This document shows, in pieces, positions 23,227-31,871 of a stretch of DNA of 39,724 nt. The translations under genes were made by a program, and so were the position numbers. Below the pieces are notes generated by a model, which worked only from the letters and a program-made list of their open reading frames with translations, was not told the origin of the DNA and did no database searches. This DNA comes from Defluviitaleaceae bacterium. GTDB taxonomy: Bacteria; Bacillota; Clostridia; Lachnospirales; WQUN01. The stretch's first letter is position 1. Each line of letters begins with the position of its first letter. The stretch covers positions 1 to 39,724 of the forward strand of contig WQVK01000024.1 in assembly GCA_009784025.1 (NCBI GenBank), given 5' to 3'.

Positions 23227-24393
23227 TTAATTATTTGCTAATCTAGTTATAGTCTCCATCACATAAGCAGCAAATTCGTCGCAGGTGCAGCCTGTGTCGC
23301 GGCCGGTTATTTTTAGTTTGCGTTCGGTGTTGCCACATATGTCTAGGGCTTGGGTGTAGAGGGCTGCTTCGCTGGTGTAGCCTATGTGGGCTAGTAGCAT
23401 AGCTGCTGCGCGCATCATACTGGCTGGGTCTGCGTAAATGTGACGGCCTTCGGCTACCATACGCGGCGCAGAGCCGTGGATAGCCTCGAACATTGCGTAT
23501 TTTGCGCCGGTGTTGGCGCTGCCTGCCGTGCCCACGCCGCCCTGAAATTCTGCGGCTTCGTCGGTTAGGATATCGCCGTAGAGGTTTGGCATAACTAGGA
23601 CTTGGAACTGGGTGCGGCGCTTTTCGTCAATTAGCTTGGCCGTCATTATGTCTATATACCATTCGTCAATTTCTATGCCGGGGTAATTCTTGGCTATTTC
23701 GCGGAAGATATCTAGGAATTTACCGTCTGTGGTTTTTATTACATTTGCCTTGGTTACGGCGGTCACGCGGGTTTTGCTGTTGGCTTTTGCGTATTCAAAG
23801 GCCGCGCGGATTATGCGCTGGCAGCCAAGGGTGGTGGTTACGGTAAAGTCTACGGCTAGGTCTTCGTCAACATGGATACCTTTGCTGCCCACTGCGTATG
23901 CGCCTTCGGTGTTCTCCCGGAAGAATGTCCAGTCGAGGCCTTTCTCCGGCACACGCACAGGGCGTACATTTGCGAAGAGGTCTAGCTCTTTACGCATGGC
24001 TACATTGGCGCTTTCTACGTTGGGCCATGGGTCGCCTTGTTGCGGGGTGGTGGTTGGCCCCTTTAGTATTACATGGCATTTTTTCAGTTCTGCCAGTACA
24101 TCGTCTGGTATGGCTTTTTGCAGCGCTGCGCGGTTTTCTATGGTAAGGCCTTCTATGTCTTTAAAGACGATTTTACCTGCGGCTAGGTCGTCTTTTAATA
24201 GGAAGGCCAGCACATCCTTTGCGGCGTTTGTTATTGCTGGGCCAATGCCGTCGCCGCCGCATAGGCCTATTACTATTTGGTCAAGTTTTGTGTAGTCCAC
24301 GGGTTCGGCGTTGGCTTTCATGGTTTCTACGCGCGTTAACTGTTCTTGCAGCAGTTTTGCGAATTTCTCTTGTGCTTGGGTGATTTTGTCCAT
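23227..24393 (-). CDS. icd: isocitrate dehydrogenase (NAD(P)-dependent, IDH/IMDH family)
   Basis: 388 residues. The IDH/IMDH family signatures are GGDGIGPAITNAAKDV near the start, the substrate stretch GPTTTPQQGDPWPNVESANVAMRKELDLFANVRPVR, FFRENTEGAY, and NLYGDILTDEAAEFQGGVGTAGSANTG. The SANVAMRK pattern fits isocitrate rather than isopropylmalate. It oxidatively decarboxylates isocitrate to 2-oxoglutarate. It is the last gene of the operon with aconitase and Re-citrate synthase. The ATG at 24393 has AGGAG 11 nt upstream. The cofactor cannot be told from sequence by eye. Confidence 0.92.
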   Translation of the reverse strand: MDKITQAQEKFAKLLQEQLTRVETMKANAEPVDYTKLDQIVIGLCGGDGIGPAITNAAKDVLAFLLKDDLAAGKIVFKDIEGLTIENRAALQKAIPDDVLAELKKCHVILKGPTTTPQQGDPWPNVESANVAMRKELDLFANVRPVRVPEKGLDWTFFRENTEGAYAVGSKGIHVDEDLAVDFTVTTTLGCQRIIRAAFEYAKANSKTRVTAVTKANVIKTTDGKFLDIFREIAKNYPGIEIDEWYIDIMTAKLIDEKRRTQFQVLVMPNLYGDILTDEAAEFQGGVGTAGSANTGAKYAMFEAIHGSAPRMVAEGRHIYADPASMMRAAAMLLAHIGYTSEAALYTQALDICGNTERKLKITGRDTGCTCDEFAAYVMETITRLANN

Positions 24394-24417
24394 GTTTTTC
24401 AATCTCCTTTTATTGAC

Positions 24418-24503
24418 TTTTCCCGAGATTCCAGTAGTGATGGCGGAAAAGCTACATATTTAAGCAGTTACTTCTTTTGAAATTGCGGCTTTGAAAGAAA
24501 TCT
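24418..24503 (+). repeat. mosaic repeat D, strongly diverged copy
   Basis: CCCGAGATTCCAGTAG, GGCGGAAAAGCTACAT, ACTTCTTTTGAAATTGCGGC and TTTGAAAGAAATCTATTCTA follow the D order loosely. It sits between the GNAT and isocitrate dehydrogenase genes. Confidence 0.35.
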
Positions 24504-24975
24504 ATTCTAATATGAAGGATTCTAGTTTTGTTCCGAATATGATTTCCTGGCCTATGTGACGGAAGCCTAGCTTTTTGATTATGTTAATGGAGGCGGCGTT
24601 GGTGGGGTAGGATAGGGCGATTAGCGGCCGGGCAGGGTGGGATTGTAGCACGGCTTTGGCTGCTTCTGTGGCGTAACCTTTGCCCCAGGCGCTTTCGGCT
24701 AGGGCGTATAGGATTTCTTTTCTGCCGCAGGGTAAGCCGCGTATGCCGCAATGGCCTATTAGCTTGCCGCTGATGTTTTCTATTACAGCGTATACCCCTA
24801 GGCCATGCCCCCATGCAGATTCATGGGATTGGATTATGCCTGGTATCATGTCGCTAGTTATCTCTTTGCCAAAGCCTAACATACCGTAAACGCTTGGGTT
24901 TGTCATGACTGTGGCGTAGGCCGGTTCGTCTGCTGGGGTGAAGCGGCGCAAGGTTAGCCTTTGGGTGGCTATCAT
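24502..24975 (-). CDS. GNAT-family N-acetyltransferase (RimJ/RimL type)
   Basis: 157 residues. MIATQRLTLRRFTPADEPAYATVM is the usual RimJ/RimL opening, GLGVYAVIENISGKLIGHCGIRGL forms strands 3 and 4, and YALAESAWGKGYATEAAKAVL is the acetyl-CoA-binding motif A (normally R/Q-x-x-G-x-G/A, here WGKGYA). The late NAASINIIKKLGFRHIG is the motif B. The acceptor is unknown. Its start overlaps the Re-citrate synthase stop by 4 nt, which places it inside the operon without an obvious metabolic tie. Confidence 0.88.
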   Translation of the reverse strand: MIATQRLTLRRFTPADEPAYATVMTNPSVYGMLGFGKEITSDMIPGIIQSHESAWGHGLGVYAVIENISGKLIGHCGIRGLPCGRKEILYALAESAWGKGYATEAAKAVLQSHPARPLIALSYPTNAASINIIKKLGFRHIGQEIIFGTKLESFILE

Positions 24976-26342
24976 GATAACTCTTCCATTGCCAGGCGGG
25001 TTACGGTTTCTAGCTCTTCGTCTGTGATTAGGGTTACGCGGCCTGTGGCGTATTGGGCGTCTACCCAGTCTTTCACTTTTAGGGTTAGGGGATGTTTTTT
25101 ATCGTAGACATCTGCGCCGGCTTTGCCGTGGTGGTTGCTTAGCCAATGGGCAATGCCTGCCAGGCCAGATGTGTTGGATATTACTATGCGCCAGGGGCGG
25201 TTGAGGATTTTGGCGGTGTCGAAGATATTGTATATTTCCTCGTTTTTCATGAGGCCATCTGCGTGGATGCCTGCACGTGTTACGTTAAAATTTTTACCTA
25301 TTAGCGGAGTCATGGGGGGGATTTGGTAGCCGATTTCTTTCTCGAAATATTCGGCTAGTTCTGTGATTACATGAGGGTCCATGCCGTCTAGGGTGCCGCG
25401 AATTTGGGCGTATTCTATTACCATGGCCTCTAGGGGGGTGTTGCCTGTGCGTTCCCCGATACCGAATAGGGAGGCGTTTACCGCACATGCGCCATATAAC
25501 CAGGCGTAGGCGGCGTTGTTTACCGCACGGTGGAAATCGTTGTGGCCATGCCATTCTAGTAGCTCGTGGGGGACATCTGCGTGATGTGTTAGGTTGTGAA
25601 TTATGCCGTGTACGCTGCGTGGCATTACTGTACCTGGGTAGGTTACGCCGTAGCCCATGGTGTCACATGCGCGGATTTTAATTGGGATGCCTGTTTCTTC
25701 CATAAGTTCCATAAGGGCGCGCACGAATGGCACTACAAAGCCGTAAAAGTCTGCTCGCGTGATATCTTCTAGGTGGCAGCGGGGGCGCACGCCGGTTTCA
25801 ATACATTCGCGGATTATGGTTAGATAATGTTCGATTGCCTGGCGGCGGTTCATCTTCATCTGTAGGAATATGTGATAGTCTGAACAGCTAACCAGGATGC
25901 CGGTTTCCTTTAGGCCAACTTCTTTTACCAGTTCGAAGTCTTTTTTAGAGGCACGAATCCAACCGGTGGGTTCTGGGTAGGTGAAACCTAGGTCTAGGCA
26001 TTGGTATACTGCGTCCCGGTCGCGCTTGGAATATAGAAAAAATTCGCTTTGGCGGATTATACCTTTTGGGCCACCTAGGCGGTGTAGGCATTCGTAGATA
26101 TGTTTAATTTGCTCAACTGTGTATGGCTCGCGGGATTGCTGGCCGTCTCGGAAGGTGGTATCTGTTATCCAAATTTCTTTTGGCATGTCCATGGGTACAG
26201 AGCGGTAGTTGAACACGGTTTTTGGTATTTCGTTGTAGGGGAATTGGTCGCGATATAGGTTTGGGTCGGCCCGGTCTAGCATTCCCTCTCTTGTGGAGCT
26301 ATGCTCTAATAGGTTGGTTTTTTCGTTAAATTTATAGTTCAT
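24972..26342 (-). CDS. (Re)-citrate synthase, LeuA/homocitrate-synthase superfamily
   Basis: 456 residues of the HMGL-like TIM-barrel group: WITDTTFRDGQQSREP (about 58-73), LLEWHGHNDFHRAVNNAAYAW (HGHND metal site) and GIGERTGNTPLEAM. It lacks the C-terminal LeuA regulatory domain and is the size of the clostridial Re-citrate synthase described from Clostridium kluyveri. Gene order is decisive: the start overlaps the aconitase stop and isocitrate dehydrogenase follows. The predicted reaction is acetyl-CoA + oxaloacetate to citrate with Re-face stereochemistry, supplying 2-oxoglutarate for glutamate in an anaerobe. Isopropylmalate or homocitrate synthase remain the alternatives; no leu or lys genes lie near. 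Confidence 0.82.
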   Translation of the reverse strand: MNYKFNEKTNLLEHSSTREGMLDRADPNLYRDQFPYNEIPKTVFNYRSVPMDMPKEIWITDTTFRDGQQSREPYTVEQIKHIYECLHRLGGPKGIIRQSEFFLYSKRDRDAVYQCLDLGFTYPEPTGWIRASKKDFELVKEVGLKETGILVSCSDYHIFLQMKMNRRQAIEHYLTIIRECIETGVRPRCHLEDITRADFYGFVVPFVRALMELMEETGIPIKIRACDTMGYGVTYPGTVMPRSVHGIIHNLTHHADVPHELLEWHGHNDFHRAVNNAAYAWLYGACAVNASLFGIGERTGNTPLEAMVIEYAQIRGTLDGMDPHVITELAEYFEKEIGYQIPPMTPLIGKNFNVTRAGIHADGLMKNEEIYNIFDTAKILNRPWRIVISNTSGLAGIAHWLSNHHGKAGADVYDKKHPLTLKVKDWVDAQYATGRVTLITDEELETVTRLAMEELS

Positions 26343-28552
26343 GATTTACCTCCGTAGTAGTTGATTAAACAGCCGGCCAGCAGGATATCGGCCTCGTCTG
26401 GGGTGAGGGGGGCTAGGTGAAGCGGTAGCGGGTGTATTTGCCCGCCGTCTGCGGGTATTATATAGGCATTTACTTGGCCGCCTAGATTTTTTACTACTTC
26501 CCGGATATTGGATAGGAAAATTATATCATGCACTTTGAAAGCAGGCTGCGAGTCATGTGCTAAAGCTTCACCCGGCCCTTTGCCTAGGAGGAGCGGTAGC
26601 ATGCCCCAGTTTATAAGGTTGCTGCGGTAGCGTTTTGTTGCGTATTCTATGGCTATATTGGCCATGCCGCCCAACACCCTTTGGCAACTTGCGGCTTGTT
26701 CTCTTGCAGAGCCGTCGCCAGGTCTATTTGCGTATATTAAACTTCCTATGGCTGGTTTGTCAATTTTTTGGCCGGATTTTAGTATTTTATCTATGGCTTG
26801 TGTCATGTCTGATGTGGTGTAAGCCGCTATTTTTTTTGCGCGGGCTACGTAGCCTGGGTCTTTGCGGGATAGGGTGTGTTCTGCCAGGGCGTAGGGATTG
26901 CTGCGGAAGGTTGAGGTTTCGCCAGATGGGATTAGCTCGTCTGTGGTGGTTACTGGGTCTGTGATGAAGGATGCGACTTCTAGTAAGATATCATCTGCCA
27001 GCGGGGCTAGTTTTGGCCAGTCTCGTATGCCTGGGCCGTAGATTAGCTCGGTTGCGGGGTCGTTTTTGCCAAAGCCATTGTATATGCGGTTTGTATATGG
27101 TTTATGGTCGAAGAAATATTTTGGGATCTGTGGCTTGCTTTCCATAATGGAAGTGGCGGTGGTTAGTATGCCGCCGTTTTTGGCAGTGGCGGCTATGGAG
27201 AGCGCGTCCATAAGCGCCACAGAAGCAGATTGGCCCAGGGATGGCTTTGCACCTTCACGGTTGGGGAAGTTGCGGGTTACATGGCGAATGCTTAGGCCGT
27301 TGTTTTTTGGTACATCACCGGCGCCAAAGCATGGGCCGCAGAAGGCGGTTTTTATAACCGCGCCCGCGCGCAGCAGATTGGCCGCTACGCCGTTTTCGAC
27401 CAGAGTAAGGTACATTGGCTGGCTGGCTGGGTATACAGATAGGCTAAAGGCGTCATTTAGCATGGTGTCTTGGCCCAACAGGGCGGTGGCTTCGCAAATG
27501 GATTCGTACAGGCCGCCTGCACAGCCTGCGATTATGCCTTGGTCTACCCGGATGCCTTCTGGGGTGCAGAGGTTCTTTACATCTAGGCCTTCTATGCTGC
27601 TTAGGATATCCTTAGGATTTTTTTGCAACTCTTCAATGGTGTACACATTGCTTGGGTGGTAGGGTAGGGCAATCATTGGCACTACGGCAGAAAGGTCTAT
27701 ATTTATAAGGCCATCGTAGTAGGCTTCGCCCTCTATGCTTAGGGGCTTGTAGGCTTCTGGGCGGCCGTGTAGGGCAAAAAATTCTTCTACCTGGCTGTCT
27801 GTAGTCCATATGCTGGACAGGCAGGCGGTTTCAGTGGTCATTACATCTATGCCTATGCGGTATTCTACGCTAAGGTTGGCCACCCCTGAGCCAAAAAATT
27901 CTAGCACTTTGTTCTTCACAAAACCATCGTGGAAGACCTTGCCTATAAGCGCCAGGGCAACATCTTGAGGCCCAACCCCTGGGCGCGGGCAGCCAGACAG
28001 GCGCACGCCAATTACCTCTGGCCGGGGGATATCGTATGTTTTGCCCAGGATTTGTTTAACCAGCCCGCCGCCGCCCTCGCCAATACCCATGGTGCCCAAC
28101 GCGCCGTAGCGGGTATGGCTGTCTGAACCCAGCAACATTTTGCCGCAGCCTGCAAACACCTCGCGCATGTACTGATGGATTACTGCAATATGCGGCGGCA
28201 CAAAGATTCCGCCGTATTTTTTGGCGGCAGAAAGCCCAAAGATATGGTCGTCTTCGTTGGTTGTGCCGCCTACGGCGCAAAGGCTATTGTGGCAGTTTGT
28301 AAGTACGTATGGAATCGGAAACTTATCGAAGCCAGGGTTGGCGGCGCGCACGGTTTGAATCACGCCTACATATGTGATGTCATGGGAGGCCAGGGCGTCG
28401 AATTTAATCTTAAATAAATCGCCATCGGTTTGGGCATGTGATTGCATAATCTGGTACGCCAAAGTATTCTTTAAAGCTTCCTCTTTAGGAACGCTTGGGG
28501 CTGTCTCGTTTCCATTTTTTATGAAAACGCCTTGCTTCGTACATTTAATCAT
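26339..28552 (-). CDS. aconitate hydratase family protein
   Basis: 737 residues of the aconitase fold, similar in outline to the YbhJ/hydratase subgroup common in clostridia. Seen are NCHNSLCAVGG, GKMLLGSDSHTRYGALGTMGIGEGGGG, and the [4Fe-4S] cysteines in IIAGCAGGLYESICEAT and AFCGPCFGAGD. The C-terminal swivel has NLINWGMLPLLLGK. It isomerises citrate to isocitrate. The 3' end overlaps the Re-citrate synthase ATG by 4 nt, so it is the first gene of the acn-ReCS-GNAT-icd operon. AAGGAG lies upstream of the ATG and a promoter at 28610-28637. Confidence 0.9.
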   Translation of the reverse strand: MIKCTKQGVFIKNGNETAPSVPKEEALKNTLAYQIMQSHAQTDGDLFKIKFDALASHDITYVGVIQTVRAANPGFDKFPIPYVLTNCHNSLCAVGGTTNEDDHIFGLSAAKKYGGIFVPPHIAVIHQYMREVFAGCGKMLLGSDSHTRYGALGTMGIGEGGGGLVKQILGKTYDIPRPEVIGVRLSGCPRPGVGPQDVALALIGKVFHDGFVKNKVLEFFGSGVANLSVEYRIGIDVMTTETACLSSIWTTDSQVEEFFALHGRPEAYKPLSIEGEAYYDGLINIDLSAVVPMIALPYHPSNVYTIEELQKNPKDILSSIEGLDVKNLCTPEGIRVDQGIIAGCAGGLYESICEATALLGQDTMLNDAFSLSVYPASQPMYLTLVENGVAANLLRAGAVIKTAFCGPCFGAGDVPKNNGLSIRHVTRNFPNREGAKPSLGQSASVALMDALSIAATAKNGGILTTATSIMESKPQIPKYFFDHKPYTNRIYNGFGKNDPATELIYGPGIRDWPKLAPLADDILLEVASFITDPVTTTDELIPSGETSTFRSNPYALAEHTLSRKDPGYVARAKKIAAYTTSDMTQAIDKILKSGQKIDKPAIGSLIYANRPGDGSAREQAASCQRVLGGMANIAIEYATKRYRSNLINWGMLPLLLGKGPGEALAHDSQPAFKVHDIIFLSNIREVVKNLGGQVNAYIIPADGGQIHPLPLHLAPLTPDEADILLAGCLINYYGGKS

Positions 28553-28609
28553 GGGCTACTCCTTGGGATTTTATTTTACAATTGGAAATGATATACTCTT
28601 AGACGTATT

Positions 28610-28637
28610 ATTATACTCCTATTTTTGGAGTTGTCTA
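28610..28637 (-). promoter_or_regulatory. promoter of the citrate operon with an internal dyad
   Basis: TAGACA (28632-28637), 16-nt spacer, TATAAT (28610-28615). The spacer holds ACTCC-N7-GGAGT, an inverted repeat that could be a repressor site. Confidence 0.6.
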
Positions 28638-28806
28638 TAGCGGGAAAAACATTAAAATTGTCAGGAGCTTTGCCGCCCACAACTCCACTTTTTTGCAACA
28701 AAAAAAGAAGCAAAAAAAAATTACAATTTTGTTTTTTAGAAAACGACAAATTTACTGGCTTTTTTGTGTTTTGAATATGCAAAAAAGTGGTTTTTTGCCA
28801 TAAATG

Positions 28807-28857
28807 TGGTACCATACGGTACCATTTTGCTCGATTTATGGTACCGTATGGTACCAT
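28807..28857. repeat. paired KpnI palindrome element, copy 4
   Basis: GGTACCATACGGTACC (from 28808) and GGTACCGTATGGTACC (from 28840), 32 bp apart in mirror arrangement like copy 2, preceded by GGTTTTTTGCCATAAA. Confidence 0.85.
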
Positions 28858-28920
28858 TTTTGAGAAAAACATCTCGTTTTTTTAGAGGCGGGTGGACGTG
28901 GGCAAACCCACGGTTATATA

Positions 28921-29086
28921 ATAGACTTCTTCCGAAATTCTCGTAGGGGGGGGGCGGAAGAAGTTACATTTTCAATCTTTTGCTTCTTCTGAGGTAACCC
29001 GGAAGAAACCGGGCGGCACGAAGTGCCGGGTTCGCCAAGCGAACCTTATGAAATTGCGTTTTTTACAATTTCAGAAGAACTCTAAC
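28921..29086 (+). repeat. mosaic repeat D with an inserted E module
   Basis: The block order is that of 12605-12707, but after TTGCTTCTTCTGA a 60-bp triple hairpin (28994-29053) is inserted before AAATTGCG..CAATTTCAGAAG. The repeat ends about 14 nt before the DUF3810 start codon. Confidence 0.8.
28994..29053 (+). repeat. triple-hairpin module E, copy inside repeat D
   Basis: CCCGGAAGAAACCGGG, GGCACGAAGTGCC and TTCGCCAAGCGAA form three consecutive perfect hairpins. Module copy 1 at 11375-11435 has the same three. Confidence 0.85.
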
Positions 29087-29099
29087 AAGAGGTGATACC

Positions 29100-30170
29100 A
29101 TGAAACGGCTCTGGTTTGCATTGCTCATACCAATCTCCATTCTGCTAAACATTTTGGCCCATAGGTTTCCGCATCTTACAGAGCGGTATTTTTCTATGGG
29201 GGTATACCGTGGGCTGGCGGCCAGTTATGGGCGGGTTTTTGGGGTGTTGCCTTTTTCTGTGTCGCAATTTTTAATTGTTTTGCTGCCACTTTTAGGGCTT
29301 GGGTATTTGATTTTTTCGGTTTTTGTTATCATCACGCGCAACGGCCAGCGGCTACGCTGCCTTGGGCGGCTTATGGCTGGGGTTTTGGCCGCTGCTGGGG
29401 TGCTGGCGTTTATGTTCACCATTTTTGCAGGGCTAAATTATGCCAGGCTGCCCCTAAGCGAAAAAATGGGGCTAGATGTGCGGCCTTCCTACGTTTGGGA
29501 GCTTGTATCCCTAGCCGAAAGATTAGCCGATGATGTAAACAGCCTATCCGCCAAGGTAAGCCGCGATACAAGCGGCGTGATGCAAATAGAATACGGGCAT
29601 TTAACCCTAGCCCGGGAGGCCCAGGCGGCCTTTCGTGAAGCGGGCAAGAGCTTCCCATGGCTTACGGGTTACACGCCTCTGGTTAAGCCTGTTTTATATT
29701 CGCAGTTTATGTCACGGCTGCAGATTTTGGGGGTTTATTCGCCATTTACCATGGAGGCTCATGTAAATGTACATGTTCCGGCGTACCATATCCCGGCCAC
29801 CATGCTGCACGAAGCAGCGCATTTTCGTGGGATAATGCGGGAAGACGAAGCCAATTTTGTGGCATGGCTTGTGGCTAAAAATAGCGGCCAGGCAGAATTT
29901 ATGTACTCTGGGGCAATGCTGGCGTTTGTACACACCATGCGGCAGCTGCGGCTGGCAAGCCCAGGCTGCCACCGTCGCATAATGGACAGCCTTACAGCAT
30001 ACGTAACGGCAGACCTTCGCGCCAATAGCGACTACTGGCAGCAGTTTACCGGCCCGTTGGCCACAGCATCCACCCGGGTAAACGACGCCTACCTGCGCGC
30101 CAACCGCCAAGACGATGGCGTAGCCAGCTACGGTCGCATGGTGGATTTGTTGCTGGCGTACTTTAGATAG
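29100..30170 (+). CDS. DUF3810-family membrane protein with HEXXH metallopeptidase motif
   Basis: 356 residues. Two or three N-terminal helices (LWFALLIPISILLNILA; FLIVLLPLLGLGYLIFSVFVII; GVLAAAGVLAFMFTIFAGLNYARLP) precede a soluble domain with MLHEAAHFRGIMREDEANFVAWLVA. HEAAH plus the downstream Glu of DEANFVA is the gluzincin-like zinc signature expected in DUF3810. Substrate and role are unknown. AGAGGTG is 5 nt before the ATG, immediately downstream of a mosaic repeat. An ABC transporter follows after 15 nt, so the three may form an operon. Confidence 0.85.
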   Translation: MKRLWFALLIPISILLNILAHRFPHLTERYFSMGVYRGLAASYGRVFGVLPFSVSQFLIVLLPLLGLGYLIFSVFVIITRNGQRLRCLGRLMAGVLAAAGVLAFMFTIFAGLNYARLPLSEKMGLDVRPSYVWELVSLAERLADDVNSLSAKVSRDTSGVMQIEYGHLTLAREAQAAFREAGKSFPWLTGYTPLVKPVLYSQFMSRLQILGVYSPFTMEAHVNVHVPAYHIPATMLHEAAHFRGIMREDEANFVAWLVAKNSGQAEFMYSGAMLAFVHTMRQLRLASPGCHRRIMDSLTAYVTADLRANSDYWQQFTGPLATASTRVNDAYLRANRQDDGVASYGRMVDLLLAYFR

Positions 30171-30185
30171 AAGCGAGAGACCAAA

Positions 30186-30956
30186 ATGACAGAACTAATA
30201 TCACTAAAAAACATAAGCAAATCCTTTGGTGGCAAGCTAGTGTTCTGCGATGCTAATATGTCTATAAAGACAGCAGAACCTGCTGTAATAATGGGCAAAA
30301 ACGGCTGCGGCAAAAGCACCCTGCTAAAGATAATAGCAGGGTTGTTAAAGCACACAGGCGGCGAGATAACCCGCACCCCCGGCATAAAAATCTCATTCGC
30401 CCCAGACAGATTCCCAAAGCTACCATTTAAAGTGGAAGAATACATGCAACATATGGGCAAAATACAAGGCCTAACCAGCACAGAAATAGACAAATATATA
30501 ACCCAACAATTTGACTACCTTGGTATACCAGCAAACATTAAAAGTCAAGTAATCTACAAATGCTCTAAGGGCACAATCCAAAAAATAAACATAATGCAAG
30601 CATTTTTAACCAAATCCGACCTGCTGCTAATGGACGAGCCATTCTCTGGCCTAGACGAAGGCTCAATCGAGCGGCTGTTACAGCTATTGGCTAAAACCGC
30701 CCAAGAAAACACCGCCATAATAATCTCCTGCCACGAAAAATTACTTGCGCAACGCTTTACAGATAATATGTACATCTTTAACGGCCAAAGCTTAGCTAAG
30801 GCCGTCAGCGCAGCCTATCGCCTATGTATTAAAACCACCGCCGCCACAGGCCAGCCCCAAGAAATAATAATCCATAAAGACAAGCTAAACGAAACCCTAA
30901 CAGCCCTAATGCAAAACGGCAAAGAAATATATTCGGTTAATCCAATCAAGGAGTGA
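30186..30956 (+). CDS. ABC transporter ATP-binding protein
   Basis: 256 residues. Walker A GKNGCGKST (about 37-45), a degenerate signature CSKGTIQKI in place of LSGGQ, Walker B LLLMDEPFSGLD and switch His in IISCHEK. The ATPase belongs to the small single-domain group that pairs with ABC-2-like permeases; the next gene begins 4 nt after its stop and is the likely partner. The C-terminal 55 residues after the fold are not recognised. The transported substrate is unknown. Confidence 0.92.
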   Translation: MTELISLKNISKSFGGKLVFCDANMSIKTAEPAVIMGKNGCGKSTLLKIIAGLLKHTGGEITRTPGIKISFAPDRFPKLPFKVEEYMQHMGKIQGLTSTEIDKYITQQFDYLGIPANIKSQVIYKCSKGTIQKINIMQAFLTKSDLLLMDEPFSGLDEGSIERLLQLLAKTAQENTAIIISCHEKLLAQRFTDNMYIFNGQSLAKAVSAAYRLCIKTTAATGQPQEIIIHKDKLNETLTALMQNGKEIYSVNPIKE

Positions 30957-30960
30957 AACA

Positions 30961-31680
30961 ATGCTGCTACCACTGGTTAAATATAATATAAACTACTACA
31001 TTAAATCTGCAAAATACCTGCCGCCTGTTATCATTTTTGTAGCATTTATTGGAATCATGTACCAAACCAGGCCAATTGGCATATGGAGCAATTTGCACGT
31101 TACTGCTGTGGCCCTTTTTATCTTTGCAAGTTGGATAGCCGCCACATTTGTAAACAGCGAAGATAAAACCCAGCAATATATCACAATGCTGCATGTGAAA
31201 AACGAAACTAAATATCATCTAGCCAAAATAATATCAATAATGATGTTTTTAATCCCGTTTTTCGTTTTTATATTTTTGCTGCCGGCGGCTGGCGGTTTTT
31301 TCGCCAGAAACCTGCTGGCCAGCGAGGTTATTGTTTACCTTGCGGTGTATTTTTTAGTTTGCCTTATGGGCGTTGGCATGGGCATTTTCTTCAACTCGCA
31401 TATTCTGCCTGGTGAAATGGGGGTTTTGGTGCATTTCGTGGCTATAATTGTGGCAGTGTTGCCATTTAATGTTATTTTTGCGGATATCCCGCTGGTGGTT
31501 TTCGCCAATCATCTGCTGCCGCCGATTAATTTCCTGGCAGATAGGTTGCATAACCTGGGCGAGGATATTTTCGTGATAGATTTAATGTTTTGGGGTTTTG
31601 TAGCCTGGACACTGGGCTACGCGCTTCTGCTGATGGTGGGTTATTGTGCATTAGTACAGTGGAGGAATAAATTGCAATAA
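30961..31680 (+). CDS. ABC-2-type transporter permease subunit
   Basis: 239 residues, about six hydrophobic helices (YLPPVIIFVAFIGIMYQTR; VALFIFASWIAATFV; IISIMMFLIPFFVFIFLLPAAGGFF; IVYLAVYFLVCLMGVGMGIFF; FVAIIVAVLPFNVIF; WTLGYALLLMVGYCALVQW). A soluble loop with EDKTQQYITMLHVKNE lies after helix 2. It is preceded by AAGGAG and the ATPase gene. No substrate is suggested. Confidence 0.8.
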   Translation: MLLPLVKYNINYYIKSAKYLPPVIIFVAFIGIMYQTRPIGIWSNLHVTAVALFIFASWIAATFVNSEDKTQQYITMLHVKNETKYHLAKIISIMMFLIPFFVFIFLLPAAGGFFARNLLASEVIVYLAVYFLVCLMGVGMGIFFNSHILPGEMGVLVHFVAIIVAVLPFNVIFADIPLVVFANHLLPPINFLADRLHNLGEDIFVIDLMFWGFVAWTLGYALLLMVGYCALVQWRNKLQ

Positions 31681-31839
31681 TTTTATGGCTTTAAAGGAAC
31701 TCTAACAATTAAGAGAGAACAAAACAAAAGAAATAGAATCACATAAGCATGCCCACGCAAAGCTCAGAAGACTATATAGCCATTTAAACCGAAAACAAAC
31801 CACAGAAGTTTTGGGGTTGAAGTTTTATTTTGGCGAAAA

Positions 31840-31871
31840 ATTCAGTTGGTCGGAAAATCCGACCAACTGAT
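31840..31871. repeat. TCAGTTGGTCGG hairpin, copy 3
   Basis: TTCAGTTGGTCGGA, loop AAA, then the exact complement; the stem equals the other two copies but the loop is the complement-type. Confidence 0.85.

Noticed and set aside
24972-26342. Annotation as 2-isopropylmalate synthase for leucine synthesis
   Set aside because: The regulatory domain is missing and the neighbours are aconitase and isocitrate dehydrogenase, with no leuB, leuC or leuD.
26635-28417. Several plus-strand open frames inside the aconitase gene
   Set aside because: They are antisense shadows of a strongly coding frame with conserved aconitase motifs.
218-28857. Paired palindromes as a CRISPR array
   Set aside because: Only two units occur per site, spaced by 12-16 nt, at four distant sites; no cas genes are present.
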